NCBI RefSeq assembly: GCF_000155595.1
Contig: NZ_DS989904.1
Location: 3,213,720-3,277,719, forward strand
DNA from: Synechococcus sp. PCC 7335
GTDB taxonomy: Bacteria; Cyanobacteriota; Cyanobacteriia; Phormidesmidales; Phormidesmidaceae
Direction of reading: 5' to 3'
DNA: 64,000 bases
Shown here: positions 1 to 9,269 of the stretch, piece by piece
How positions within the stretch are numbered: the first letter of the stretch is position 1
Layout: each line of letters opens with the position of its first letter
Program-made: the position numbers and the translations under genes
The notes under the pieces: generated by a model
Told to the model about the DNA's origin: nothing
The model's input: only the letters and a program-made list of their open reading frames with translations
The model's database searches: none

Positions 1-1855
1 CCTGTTTGCAGCCGCTGGTACCAGCGGTGTTATTCAACTTTGGCAAATGTCCAATGGCGAAGAATATGGTTGTTGTCGAGGGCACGATGCCTGGATCTGG
101 TCGATTGCGTTTAGTCCAGATGGTCAGTGGCTAGCCAGCGGCAGTGCCGACCAAACCGTGAAGATTTGGGATGTTCACACTGGATGCTGCATGCTGACCT
201 TGAAAGGACATACGAATTGGGTGAGATCCGTTGTGTTTAGCCCTGATAGCAAGATAGTTGCCAGCGGCAGTTCCGATCAGATGGTTAAACTTTGGGATGT
301 GGAGAGGTGTTGTTGTCTTAAAACGCTGAAGGGGCATACGAACTACGTTCAAGGAGTCTCCTTTAGCCCGGATGGTCAGTTGATAGCATCCGCTGGCTGG
401 GATCAAAGGGTCAATATTTGGGATGTAGAAAGCGGGGAATGCTTGCAAACCGTAGATGATAAAAACAGTTTTTGGTCGATTGCGTTTAGTCCAGATGGTG
501 AGATGCTCGCCACTGGCAGTACGGATGAAACCGTTAGAATGTGGGATGTTCACACCGGACAGTGCCTGAAAACATTCACAGGCCATACCCATGCTGTTCG
601 CTCGGTTACCTTTCGCCCTAACGGTCAGGAGCTGGTGAGTGGCGGTGGTGATCAAACGATAAAAATTTGGAATGTGCAGACTGGTCGTTGCCTAAAGACT
701 CTCTCTGGTCATAGGAATTGGATTTGGTCGATTGTCTACAGTCCGGATGGCAGTTTGCTCGTCAGCGGCGGTGAGGATCAAACGGTCAGAATTTGGAACA
801 TCCAAACGGGGCACTGTTTGAAGTCGTTGACAGGCTATGCTAACGCTATTCGGGCAATTACCTTTAGTCCCGATGGGCAAACCCTCGTGAGTGGCAGCGA
901 TGATTACACTGTTAAGCTTTGGGACATAGAACAAGAACAGTGTCTACAAACGCTCACAGGTCACAAAAACTGGATTTTATCTGTTGCTGTTCATCCTGAT
1001 AGTCGCTTAATTGCGAGTAGCAGCGCGGACCGAACTGTGAAAATTTGGGATATCCAGCGCAACCGCTGTGTGAGAACACTACCAGGGCACACCAATACCG
1101 TTTGGTCTGTTGCATTTAGTCCCAATCGTCAGATCCTCGCAAGTGGAGGGCATGACGGCAGCATTCACCTATGGGATATTCAAGACGGTCACCGTTTGGC
1201 GATTCTGAAACACCCCAGTCAGGTAAGATCGGTGGCCTTTAGCCCGGATGGACGAACGTTGGTCAGTGGTTCTTCTGATAAGCAAGTTCGGCTCTGGGAT
1301 GTAGAAAGTGGTCAGTGCCTGCGGGTAATGTCAGGGCATAGCGGCATGGTTTGGACGGTTGCCTATCGTTCCAAGACTGTTGACTCCAAGACTGTTAATT
1401 CTAAGACTGATGGTTCTGATGAGCCTACAATAGCGAGTGCGAGTTCGGATAAAACCCTACGTCTTTGGCATGCCCAGAGCGGAGACTGTCTTAGAACATT
1501 GGAAGGGCACACAAATTGGATTTGGTCGATCGCGTTTAGCCCACAAGGGAATCTCTTGGCGAGTGGTAGCGCTGATAAAACTGTGAAGCTATGGGATGTC
1601 GATAATGGCAGGTGTCTAAAGACTTTGCTGGGACATGGCAATGTGGTGCGATCGCTGGCCTTCAGCCCAAAAGGAGATTATCTGGCCAGTGTCAGCGAAG
1701 ATGAAACGATAAAGCTTTGGGATGTTAAAACAGGCAATTGCTTCAAAACGCTGAGGGGCGATCGCCCCTACGAAGGCATGGATATTACTGGAGCTAGCGG
1801 ACTAACTGATGCTCAGAAAGCAACATTACAGGTTTTGGGCGCGATTGGAGCATAG
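1..1855 (+). CDS. WD40-repeat protein, 5' end cut by window edge
   Basis: The reading frame is open from the first bases of the window, so the true start lies upstream; the first internal ATG is at 47. Thirteen complete WD40 repeats plus the end of another are visible (GH...[21 protein letters not shown]), which would fit two seven-bladed propellers. One blade near residue 445 carries an [14 protein letters not shown] insertion encoded by a 15-bp tandem repeat. The C-terminal tail ([15 protein letters not shown]...LQVLGAIGA) is typical of cyanobacterial proteins in which WD40 repeats follow an NB-ARC/NACHT NTPase or similar signalling domain. A scaffold or signalling role is likely, but the N-terminal effector part is not visible. 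Confidence 0.9.
   Translation, partial: LFAAAGTSGVIQLWQMSNGEEYGCCRGHDAWIWSIAFSPDGQWLASGSADQTVKIWDVHTGCCMLTLKGHTNWVRSVVFSPDSKIVASGSSDQMVKLWDVERCCCLKTLKGHTNYVQGVSFSPDGQLIASAGWDQRVNIWDVESGECLQTVDDKNSFWSIAFSPDGEMLATGSTDETVRMWDVHTGQCLKTFTGHTHAVRSVTFRPNGQELVSGGGDQTIKIWNVQTGRCLKTLSGHRNWIWSIVYSPDGSLLVSGGEDQTVRIWNIQTGHCLKSLTGYANAIRAITFSPDGQTLVSGSDDYTVKLWDIEQEQCLQTLTGHKNWILSVAVHPDSRLIASSSADRTVKIWDIQRNRCVRTLPGHTNTVWSVAFSPNRQILASGGHDGSIHLWDIQDGHRLAILKHPSQVRSVAFSPDGRTLVSGSSDKQVRLWDVESGQCLRVMSGHSGMVWTVAYRSKTVDSKTVNSKTDGSDEPTIASASSDKTLRLWHAQSGDCLRTLEGHTNWIWSIAFSPQGNLLASGSADKTVKLWDVDNGRCLKTLLGHGNVVRSLAFSPKGDYLASVSEDETIKLWDVKTGNCFKTLRGDRPYEGMDITGASGLTDAQKATLQVLGAIGA
1370..1414 (+). repeat. 15-bp tandem repeat, three copies, inside WD40 gene
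   Basis: Three consecutive 15-bp units (TCCAAGACTGTTGAC and close variants) encode [15 protein letters not shown]. They interrupt one WD40 blade in a loop between strands and keep the frame, which suggests recent slippage. Confidence 0.8.
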
Positions 1856-2295
1856 ACAACATGCTGCGCCTATGCCCATGCTACTGGGGCTTAGACCATG
1901 TCAAAACGGTTACTCCATTGCTTTTGAGCTGGGGATAGGCTGTATCTTCAACGCCTGGCATGTGTGAGTCCTTTTGGATAGGAGCTTGAATAGAGAAATT
2001 CTCCACTCTGAGCCCTGTGGTCCCAAAAGGACGCGTCTTGATGAGGTCAAATTTATATCACTCAAGCTGGCACCAGTAGTTCATTCGCACTGCTAATGAC
2101 CCTTGAAATGTCTGTTAGTTAGTACTTTTTCTGAAGGTGCTTGAAATCGATGGCTATAATGTAGTCTTCACAATGGTTTCAGCCTTATGGCCCATTTTCT
2201 GTAATGTCGGGGTCGTAGGCCAAATGGGCTCTATAGAGTGAGCGCTTATATTAACAAAACAGCAAGCTTTTCACCGTTAAGGAAGACAGTCGGTA
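1856..2295. other. Intergenic, no gene seen; 10-bp inverted repeat
   Basis: This 440-bp gap lies between the convergent ends of the WD40 gene and exbD. I see no convincing coding frame. A 10-bp perfect inverted repeat (GTCCTTTTGG at 1968-1977 and its complement at 2023-2032) could fold into a long-looped stem. Nearer exbD, the segment 2285-2312 pairs GACAG with CTGTC around its stop codon and may act in termination. Confidence 0.4.
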
Positions 2296-2721
2296 TTACC
2301 GATCGCTGTCTGCTGTAGCCGGTTGCTGGGTAGCCATGCCCAGGCTTGCTCCCTCGACCATGCGTAGCTTGTCCATCACAGCAATAACCCGACCGTAATC
2401 AATAGTTTCATCTGCTTGCACAGTCACCAACGCTTCTGAACTATCTCCCATCTGTGCTTGAACTGTATCAGTCAACTCGTCTAGTTCAACAGGTTCTTTG
2501 TCAATAGAGATATTGCCATTGCCTTCAACGGTGACCGTAATGATAGCCTCTTGTTGAGACTGAGCGCTTTCAGCTTCTGGCAAATCTACAGAAAATCCTT
2601 CTGCGCGGGTCAAAAACAAGGTTGAAATGATGAAGAATGCCAGAATTGCAAAAATGACATCAATCATCGGCAAGATATTGATCGTCAAAGGCTCGTCTAC
2701 TTCATTATCGACTACCTGCAT
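2296..2721 (-). CDS. exbD: ExbD-family biopolymer transport protein
   Basis: A 141-residue protein with a short cytoplasmic N-terminus, one membrane segment (about residues 16-38) and a periplasmic domain, the normal ExbD layout. The membrane segment keeps the essential Asp (NILPMIDVIFAILAFF). With ExbB it forms the proton-driven motor that energises TonB for outer-membrane receptors. The start overlaps the 3' end of exbB by 17 bp, indicating translational coupling. The three TonB-dependent receptors and the tonB gene in this window are the obvious partners. TolR is an alternative family label, but the context favours ExbD. Confidence 0.9.
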   Translation of the reverse strand: MQVVDNEVDEPLTINILPMIDVIFAILAFFIISTLFLTRAEGFSVDLPEAESAQSQQEAIITVTVEGNGNISIDKEPVELDELTDTVQAQMGDSSEALVTVQADETIDYGRVIAVMDKLRMVEGASLGMATQQPATADSDR

Positions 2722-3364
2722 AAGCCATCTCCTTAGTATTTAGCGCCTGATGGTGCCATTCGTACAAAATCTCTAGTTGACCACCATACTCTTGTAACAG
2801 AGCAATCTGTCGTCTGTAAAAGCCACGAAAGAGATTTGCAAACAACAACGTGAAGATTGCGACGATCATTCCGGCAGCGGTAGATACCAGGGCTTCACTG
2901 ATACCACCAGTCACCAAACCCGTGTTTGCACCACTTAGCCCACCCAGATTTAGCGAGGAAAACGAGCGGATTAAGCCCAAAATAGTGCCCAACAAACCCA
3001 ACAGTGGCGCAACAGCAACAATAGTTTCGAACACTGTGTTAAACCGCTTTAATAGCGGTAGCTCTGCTTGAGTTGCGCTCTCTAAAGCCAGCCGAAATTG
3101 ATTGGGTGAAGCACCTTCTAGCTCCAGCGCTTCCAAAAAGATTCGAGATATTGGCAGATTGATATTTTGTTTTAGCCTGGAAAAAACAGCAGGGGGATTC
3201 GCTCTGTAGAGCTGCAAAACGTCTTTTACAATTTTGCGTTCTTGTTTTTTGATGCGGTACCAAAATAGACTGCGCTCAACGGTAACAGCGATCGCACAAA
3301 GAGAAAACACTAGCAGCGGCCACATGACGATGCCACCCGCTGCAAAAATTTCGCTCAAAGACAT
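2705..3364 (-). CDS. exbB: ExbB/MotA/TolQ-family proton channel protein
   Basis: A 219-residue protein with three hydrophobic segments (about residues 10-30, 110-135 and 150-175) and the family core around VAPLLGLLGTILGLI and ISEALVSTAAGMIVAI. It builds the proton-conducting pentamer that works with ExbD and TonB. It is first in an exbB-exbD operon with overlapping ends. TolQ is an unlikely alternative because no tolA, tolB or pal is present while a siderophore uptake region follows. Confidence 0.9.
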   Translation of the reverse strand: MSLSEIFAAGGIVMWPLLVFSLCAIAVTVERSLFWYRIKKQERKIVKDVLQLYRANPPAVFSRLKQNINLPISRIFLEALELEGASPNQFRLALESATQAELPLLKRFNTVFETIVAVAPLLGLLGTILGLIRSFSSLNLGGLSGANTGLVTGGISEALVSTAAGMIVAIFTLLFANLFRGFYRRQIALLQEYGGQLEILYEWHHQALNTKEMAYAGSR

Positions 3365-3423
3365 ACAAACCGATTGAAAGAGGTTCTTACCTATCTAATC
3401 CTAATCGGGAACAAATATCAATA

Positions 3424-3441
3424 GTAAAATAAATATTTTAC
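3424..3441. promoter_or_regulatory. AT-rich palindrome upstream of exbB
   Basis: GTAAAATAAATATTTTAC is a near-perfect palindrome (8-bp arms) 60 bp upstream of exbB and downstream of the GDT1-type gene on the same strand. It could be an operator for exbBD or part of a terminator. It is not a good match to the classic Fur consensus. Confidence 0.35.
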
Positions 3442-3523
3442 GTTATTGATTGCCTTGCATAGACTAGAAACCCTAACTTTAAAGGATTTTCTAGAAAGCG
3501 CGTCTGTTTAAATGACAACGTTT

Positions 3524-4156
3524 CTATGCAAATAATGCGCTTGCAGCAAAGAAGATAAAAAGGGTACCACCTAGCACAGTCAATGTTTTTTCCGATAGTT
3601 TTCCGCAGAGCCAGCGACCGCATAGGGTCGCGATCGCCGCGCATATGGCATGACCCAACACTGCTCCAAGGACGACACCCACGGGCGGATTAGCCGCTGC
3701 CAGCGCAATTGTGGCAATCTGAGTGCGATCGCCCCACTCCGCGACAAATATCAGCCCGAAGGCTTCACTCACCACTGCCAAAGGTGTTTCCTTCTGGTGC
3801 TTTTGAGTAAACCCTTGCTCAGCCTTCGCGACCGCTTGGGCAGCCGCTTTTTCTTCTTCATGTTTTTCTTCGTGGTCACTCACCGCAGGCATCTGGCTCG
3901 CTTCGTAGAGCAGCTTGATGCCAAAGAGCAAGAACAACCCAATCTCAGCCCATTTCAACACCTGTGGCGGCAGAAAAGTAGCCGCCTGCCCCATCAGCAC
4001 AGACAATGTCGTCATCGCCGCTAGCGCTGAAGCCGCACCGACAAACACCCAACGGCGGGGATGACGCATCGCCAAAATAGCGGCGATAAAAAAGGTTTTA
4101 TCGCCGAGTTCTGAAACGGTGATGAGTAGTAGACTGGCTGTGAAAGCAGTAAGCAT
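3524..4156 (-). CDS. GDT1/TMEM165 (UPF0016) family cation exporter, Mnx-like
   Basis: A 210-residue membrane protein with six hydrophobic segments in two homologous halves, separated by an acidic/Lys-rich cytoplasmic loop (about residues 95-125). Each half has the family signature E-x-G-D-[KR]-T: SELGDKTFF near residue 15 and AEWGDRTQI near residue 140. Family members exchange Mn2+ or Ca2+ for protons; the cyanobacterial protein Mnx moves Mn out of the cytoplasm. It is a separate unit downstream of exbBD. The substrate is inferred from the family. Confidence 0.85.
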   Translation of the reverse strand: MLTAFTASLLLITVSELGDKTFFIAAILAMRHPRRWVFVGAASALAAMTTLSVLMGQAATFLPPQVLKWAEIGLFLLFGIKLLYEASQMPAVSDHEEKHEEEKAAAQAVAKAEQGFTQKHQKETPLAVVSEAFGLIFVAEWGDRTQIATIALAAANPPVGVVLGAVLGHAICAAIATLCGRWLCGKLSEKTLTVLGGTLFIFFAASALFA

Positions 4157-4262
4157 CTCAAACTATGACTTTTATCTGATTGGTGATTGGACCTCACAAT
4201 CCGGGCTTCAATGAAGTGATTCCATCTAGCATGCTATTTCTTGGGGATTATATCTTTCCTTC

Positions 4263-5501
4263 CTACTGCACGCGCTTGTACAGCGAGCGACTGACAACAC
4301 CTACAAACAGCATTGCGATTGCACACCCCACATACAATATCGAACTGCCCGCACCTGCACCCGTGCCAAAAATATAGCCAAGCGGCTGCGCAGGTGATGT
4401 CATCATTGGTTCTAAGACTCGATCGGCCAATGGGCCTGCAAGTAAAGCTGCCAGGGCGCTCACGATTTGTATGATGAGATCATTGGCGGCAAACACGCGG
4501 CCTTGAATGTCTGGTTTTGTAGCTTCCATCCAGAGCGCAGTTTGAGAACTGCCCAGTAGGGGAAAATTGAAGGATGAACAGAATTGGGCTGGTAGCCAGA
4601 CAAGAGGCGATCGCCCCAACCCAAACACAAGTTTACTAAGTCCTGCACCGATAAACCCAATCAACAGCCCTTTTGTACGCTGCTTTGGCCCACCCCAAGC
4701 GCTGAGGATAATCGCGCCCGTGACACCGCCGATACCGGCTGCGGTTGCGGTACTTGCTAGGACTCTAGCATCGCCATTTGTCTGGGCCAAAATCATCGGG
4801 TCGTAGATAGATTCGCCTAAGTCGTGAAAGAACCAGAACAATGCAGTGATGACGATGAGCGATCTTAACTCGCTGCGAGTCCATACGTGACGTAGGCCAA
4901 AGGTGAGCTGGCGGATAATGGAGCCAGATTCTCCGCTATATGGCGGTTGCGGAATATAAACAAACAGAAGAGTAATGATGGCAATACCAAAAGTTGCTAA
5001 ATCAATGAGTAAAATGCCGGGTAGCTGGATCAGCGGATAGAGAAATCCGGCAAAGGCAGGCGAGACGATGGATGAGCCGTAGTGGACGGCTGAATTCATG
5101 CTGTTAGCGCGGGTGTATTGCGTCGGTGCAACGATGAGAGAGACGGATGTTTGGTAAGCGAGGCGCTGAATTTGGCCAAAGCCGCCGTTGATGGCAGCGG
5201 TAAGGTAGATGTGCCAAATTAAGAGAGTGTCGGTGAGATAGAGTGCGCCAATAGCAAGGGTGCAGAGAGCAGCGATCGCGTCGCTGAGAATCATGAGTTG
5301 TTTTCGATCGCACCGATCCACAATCACGCCTGCAAATAGCGCAGTCGGCAGTTGGGCGACCTCATAGAAAAAACCAACCAGTGCCAGCGCCGTAGCTGAG
5401 CCCGTGAGCTGCCAGGCCCACAGCACCAGGGCAAAATCGGTCATGTGATTGCCAATCGTCGAGACGAGCTGGCCAAACCACACTAAAACAAAAGTTCGCA
5501 A
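4263..5501 (-). CDS. MFS transporter, EntS-like (putative siderophore exporter)
   Basis: A 412-residue, twelve-segment major facilitator. The N-terminus (MRTFVLVWFGQLVSTIG) and the loop-2 motif (GVIVDRCDRKQLMI) resemble the EntS/enterobactin-exporter-like subgroup. The start is TTG, 3 bp after the stop of the siderophore-binding protein gene, so it is probably co-translated with the receptor-lipoprotein operon. The location suggests siderophore export or recycling, but the MFS fold alone does not fix the substrate. Confidence 0.8.
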   Translation of the reverse strand: MRTFVLVWFGQLVSTIGNHMTDFALVLWAWQLTGSATALALVGFFYEVAQLPTALFAGVIVDRCDRKQLMILSDAIAALCTLAIGALYLTDTLLIWHIYLTAAINGGFGQIQRLAYQTSVSLIVAPTQYTRANSMNSAVHYGSSIVSPAFAGFLYPLIQLPGILLIDLATFGIAIITLLFVYIPQPPYSGESGSIIRQLTFGLRHVWTRSELRSLIVITALFWFFHDLGESIYDPMILAQTNGDARVLASTATAAGIGGVTGAIILSAWGGPKQRTKGLLIGFIGAGLSKLVFGLGRSPLVWLPAQFCSSFNFPLLGSSQTALWMEATKPDIQGRVFAANDLIIQIVSALAALLAGPLADRVLEPMMTSPAQPLGYIFGTGAGAGSSILYVGCAIAMLFVGVVSRSLYKRVQ

Positions 5502-5504
5502 GTG

Positions 5505-6509
5505 TCAGGAAGCCTCACTCACAGAAATCTCGCTCACAGACTGCGGCGGCGAATCTTCCACCAGATACTTAAACAAATCGTCAATCACCGCATCTGCGGC
5601 CAGCGGATTGCCGCCGCGCCAGGTGGCTAAGTTGACGGGGTAAATCCGCCCTTGCTGCACGGCGTTCAGCTTGCTCCACAGAGGCTTTTCTCGCAGTCGA
5701 TTGAACGCTTGTATTGACGCCTCATCTTCATCCACAATGGCAAAAATAATGTCGCCGTCTATAGATTCTGTAATCAGCTCTTCTGGGAAAAAGACTAGGC
5801 CATCTTCTTCTGCTTTCTGGCTGGGCGGGCGACGAAGACCAGCATCTTCTAGGATCGTGCCGCTAAATGAGTTTTGTACATCGCTCGCCCACGAGTCGCA
5901 ACAAACTCTTAAAATCGATATTTCTGTGGCTTGATAGCGATCGCCCAGGGCCTCTTTTAGTGATTGAATTCGCTGCGCATAGTCCGCCCATACCTGCTCA
6001 GCCTCTGACTCTTTATTCAAGACTTCAGCAACAAAGTCAAAATGTTCTTTCCAAGAAGGATAGCCTATCCAATCGTCAACAACAGTAGGCGCGATCTGAG
6101 ACATACGCTCGTAAGAGAACCCATCGTCATACATTGCAATCACCAGATCCGGCTGCAAGCTCACAATGGTTTCTAAGTTTGGTTCGTCCCCTCTGCCAAC
6201 CAGCGTAATATCCTCTACTTTTCCCTGCAGATAGGGCGGCGTTTCCTCGTAATAAACAATTGTTCCCACAGGCTTTACGCCCAAAATCATCGCATTTACC
6301 AGCGTAGATGTCCCTAGCACGACTAATCTTTTGGGCGCTTCGGGCACACAGGTCTCTCCCCTAGTGTGCTGTATCATGCGACAATCCGTCGAGCCCGCTT
6401 CATTAACAGAGGCATCAGATGAAATCTGGGTCTGGCAAGCTGCGATCGCAAGACTAAGCAACAATCCTAAACAGACAGCAAAAATGCTTTTGCGGTTGAA
6501 TAATGACAT
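5505..6509 (-). CDS. Iron-siderophore ABC transporter substrate-binding lipoprotein (FecB type), set 1
   Basis: A periplasmic binding protein of the TroA/FecB fold. A lipoprotein signal with lipobox (LAIAAC) is followed by CRMIQHTRGETCVPEAPKR, the typical opening of cyanobacterial Fe-siderophore binding proteins. It would pass ligand from the receptor to a FecCD permease. I chose the ATG at 6509: it shares one base with the receptor stop (TAATG) and has GGGAG about 6 bp upstream. An in-frame ATG at 6521 would add four residues. It lies between its receptor and the MFS gene in one operon. Confidence 0.88.
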   Translation of the reverse strand: MSLFNRKSIFAVCLGLLLSLAIAACQTQISSDASVNEAGSTDCRMIQHTRGETCVPEAPKRLVVLGTSTLVNAMILGVKPVGTIVYYEETPPYLQGKVEDITLVGRGDEPNLETIVSLQPDLVIAMYDDGFSYERMSQIAPTVVDDWIGYPSWKEHFDFVAEVLNKESEAEQVWADYAQRIQSLKEALGDRYQATEISILRVCCDSWASDVQNSFSGTILEDAGLRRPPSQKAEEDGLVFFPEELITESIDGDIIFAIVDEDEASIQAFNRLREKPLWSKLNAVQQGRIYPVNLATWRGGNPLAADAVIDDLFKYLVEDSPPQSVSEISVSEAS

Positions 6510-9082
6510 TAAAACTCCCATCCTACGGTTGCAAGCACCTCAAACGGCGATCCAGGAAAGATACGATCTCGCCCGTTCGCTGATTCGAAATAGCGCGTAT
6601 CAAAGAGATTCTTGAAATTAAGCTGAGCGCGGAAGCTATCTCGGTTGTAGTAAACAGCCGCATCTGTGCGCAGGTAGCTAGGCACATCAAATGTGTTTTC
6701 CCGGTCGCCTGGGCGCGAACCGACATAGAACAAACCCAAGCCAAATCCAAGTCCTTCAAAGTCACCCGATTGGAGAGTGTATCTTGTCCAGACATTCGCT
6801 GTATTTTCAGCCACATTGATCAATTGATTGCCAACCGGAATGTCATTATCCTCAGTCACCTCGGCATCTGTATAGGCATAGCCCGCAATTACCTCCCATC
6901 CCGGTAAAATCTCACCTGCCACGTTTAGCTCAATGCCGCGGCTGCGCTGTTCGCCAGTTTGTACCTCAAAGTCAACATTTCGCGGGTCGGTAGTCAGTAC
7001 ATTGGTGCGCGTTAGGTTATAGAGCGATAGCGTCGTAGAGAGCCGATCGTTTAGCCAATTGGCTTTCGCCCCAATTTCGTACTGAGTGCCGCGTGATGGG
7101 TCAAATAGCTCACCGTCCAAGCTGCGCCCTGCCGCCTGTTCAAACGATCGGCCAAAGCTGCCGTACACCGAGACATCCTCGGTTGGCTGATACACTAATC
7201 CCACTCGCGGACTAAAGGCCGTATCGCTCTGACTGCTGCGATCATCGTTTAAAACATCCAGGCTCGACTGATTTACATAATCAACCCGTCCCCCGAGCAA
7301 AAGAATAAACTCATCTGATAACGTGATTTGATCTTGCACATAGCCACCGATACTAGTTGCCGTATCTCGAGAAGGATCGAATACATCTGTAATCTCGCCT
7401 AGCGGCTGATTGTACACAGGGTTGAAGATATCGATAGAACCAATTTCCTGCTGTAGGTAGAACGGACTAATTCCTACTTCATAAGCAAAGTCTACGCCCA
7501 TGATCAGTTCGTGCTCTGCTCCTAGGGCTTTGAATTCTCCAATCGCGGCCAGCGTGGCTTCATAGCTATTCTGGGCAAAGGAATAGCCCGCCCCAGGACT
7601 GGTAATAAAGGCAGTACGCGGCTGGGTGCGAAAATCTGCCTCAAGGCTACCCGGCCCTACAGAGTCTTGATAGTCTTCTTCCCATGAGAAGCGAAAGGTG
7701 TTTTGCAAGCGCCAGTCTTCGCCAAAGCGATGCTCTAGTTCGTATCCCAATCGCAAGGTCGTGCGATCATTGCGATCAAAACTAGGTTCTCCCAGATACC
7801 GACTGCGAGGCAGTTCACCATTTGGATTCGGCAGGATTGTTCCTTCGATTGGCAACCCGCGCTCATTCGGATAGCGGGCATCTATATACTCCGCCTCAAA
7901 GATCAGGTTAGTATCGTCGCTAATATCCCAGGAGAGAACAGGTGCAACAAAGTAGCGTTCAAGACCAATTTCATCAATGAAGGTGTCAGTGCTGTATGCA
8001 GATGCGTTCAATCTATAGGCGACTGAACCATCTTCAGTCAGCGGGCCAGATAGATCGACCGCACCCTGATAGGTGTCGAAGCTGCCATAGGTAACTTCGA
8101 CATCGTAAAAGGGCACAGAAAGCGGCTTTTTAGTAACAACATTGACCGCGCCCCCTGGTGCTATCTGGCCATACAGCACTGAGGCGGGTCCTCTTAGCAC
8201 CTCAACACGCTCTACATTGGACAGATCTAACCCAGTGCGGCCAAGATCATTATCGGCAACGCCATTGCGCAGAAACGTGTTGCCAGTATTAAATCCACGA
8301 ATCGTAAAATCAGAAAAGATATCTCTCGGAGAAGAATTGGTATTGATGCCAGGGGTATTTCTGAGCACGTCGAGTAAATCGAGGGCGCCTTGATCAGCAA
8401 TCACCGCTTCGGGAATGACCTGAATCGAAGCAGGCACATCCAGCAGCAGGGTATCTGTTCTAGTGCCAACTGAAGCACTATTTGGGCTGTAGCCTTCATC
8501 CTGATCTCCAATGACCGTTAGTTGAATAGCGTCTTCAGCGTTGGCGGACGGCGCCATCCCAGGCACCACACTGAGGACTAAATTCTCTCCAACCACGCCG
8601 ACTTGCACATCGGGCGGAGCGTCTGTTCCAGTGATGGCAATTTGTATGCTGTTATCTGCTCTAGCCGTGGTCTGCACTAGCGCAATGCCCTCGGCTGGGG
8701 CAAACTGGTCTGCTGCTGCAGCGTCTGATAGGTTAAGCGTTGCCTCAGGCAGGGTAATGATGAGTGCGTTACCGCTGACCTGGGTGTTTTCTACTGAAAG
8801 CGGATTTAATGACACAACTGTGAGCGTAATCCCTGTTTCTGCTGCACTAATCTGGATATCTGTAATTTCTGACACCTCAGTCGGCGCCTCAATTGAGTCG
8901 GTTGAGGCGGCTGAGTCGGTCGGCAAATCAGTCTGAACAAGCCAAGTCTCACGCTCAGATAAGTCACTGATAGCTTCTGATTGACTTATTCCATCTACTT
9001 GCCCACTGGCCAGCACAGGCATCGTCACAGATAACCAACTCATGGACACAAGGCCCAACCACATTATTTTTGCAATCGCCAT
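6509..9082 (-). CDS. AMIN-domain TonB-dependent siderophore receptor, set 1
   Basis: An 857-residue outer-membrane receptor. Order: signal peptide (about 1-26), AMIN domain (about 70-175, peptidoglycan/envelope binding, common in cyanobacterial receptors), a TonB-box-like stretch (IQLTVIGDQ), plug (about 205-330, with RVEVLRGPASVLYGQ), 22-strand barrel and terminal Phe. Closest in style to FhuA/FoxA/FpvA-like siderophore receptors. It imports a ferric siderophore using TonB-ExbB-ExbD. First gene of a receptor-lipoprotein-MFS operon, behind a tandem CGGA-box and a Fur-like site. The exact ligand cannot be read from sequence. Confidence 0.93.
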   Translation of the reverse strand: MAIAKIMWLGLVSMSWLSVTMPVLASGQVDGISQSEAISDLSERETWLVQTDLPTDSAASTDSIEAPTEVSEITDIQISAAETGITLTVVSLNPLSVENTQVSGNALIITLPEATLNLSDAAAADQFAPAEGIALVQTTARADNSIQIAITGTDAPPDVQVGVVGENLVLSVVPGMAPSANAEDAIQLTVIGDQDEGYSPNSASVGTRTDTLLLDVPASIQVIPEAVIADQGALDLLDVLRNTPGINTNSSPRDIFSDFTIRGFNTGNTFLRNGVADNDLGRTGLDLSNVERVEVLRGPASVLYGQIAPGGAVNVVTKKPLSVPFYDVEVTYGSFDTYQGAVDLSGPLTEDGSVAYRLNASAYSTDTFIDEIGLERYFVAPVLSWDISDDTNLIFEAEYIDARYPNERGLPIEGTILPNPNGELPRSRYLGEPSFDRNDRTTLRLGYELEHRFGEDWRLQNTFRFSWEEDYQDSVGPGSLEADFRTQPRTAFITSPGAGYSFAQNSYEATLAAIGEFKALGAEHELIMGVDFAYEVGISPFYLQQEIGSIDIFNPVYNQPLGEITDVFDPSRDTATSIGGYVQDQITLSDEFILLLGGRVDYVNQSSLDVLNDDRSSQSDTAFSPRVGLVYQPTEDVSVYGSFGRSFEQAAGRSLDGELFDPSRGTQYEIGAKANWLNDRLSTTLSLYNLTRTNVLTTDPRNVDFEVQTGEQRSRGIELNVAGEILPGWEVIAGYAYTDAEVTEDNDIPVGNQLINVAENTANVWTRYTLQSGDFEGLGFGLGLFYVGSRPGDRENTFDVPSYLRTDAAVYYNRDSFRAQLNFKNLFDTRYFESANGRDRIFPGSPFEVLATVGWEF

Positions 9083-9155
9083 TTCTCACACCGTAAACTC
9101 TTCTCACAGACAACTATCAGCCGTGAAACTTCAACAGCCTTGTCGTCGATTCAGA

Positions 9156-9172
9156 CAGGAATTATTCTCAAC
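9156..9172. promoter_or_regulatory. Fur-like palindrome upstream of receptor 1
   Basis: On the gene strand the site reads TTGAGAATAATTCCTG, a 7-1-7-like AT-rich palindrome. Related sites stand upstream of the other two receptors (16944-16962, 25382-25398) and at 15823-15840 and 26512-26530. Iron-dependent repression by Fur is inferred. Confidence 0.55.
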
Positions 9173-9223
9173 TGTGCATGTCCAATAAGTTACGCTGCTT
9201 TGGAATCACATTTCTCTTCAGAA

Positions 9224-9254
9224 CGGAATTTTTGCTCTTTGGAGCGGAATTTTT
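9224..9254. promoter_or_regulatory. Tandem CGGAATTTTT boxes, 21-bp period (PchR-type operator)
   Basis: CGGAATTTTT occurs at 9224-9233 and 9245-9254, exactly two helical turns apart, between the AraC-type gene and receptor 1. AraC proteins bind tandem repeats of this spacing. Matching pairs lie at the other two receptor promoters. Confidence 0.6.
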
Positions 9255-9269
9255 CGGTGTGGTCTGCTC

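Noticed and set aside
131-934. Two minus-strand open frames inside the WD40 gene
   Set aside because: They are antisense shadows of a repetitive gene and have no family resemblance.
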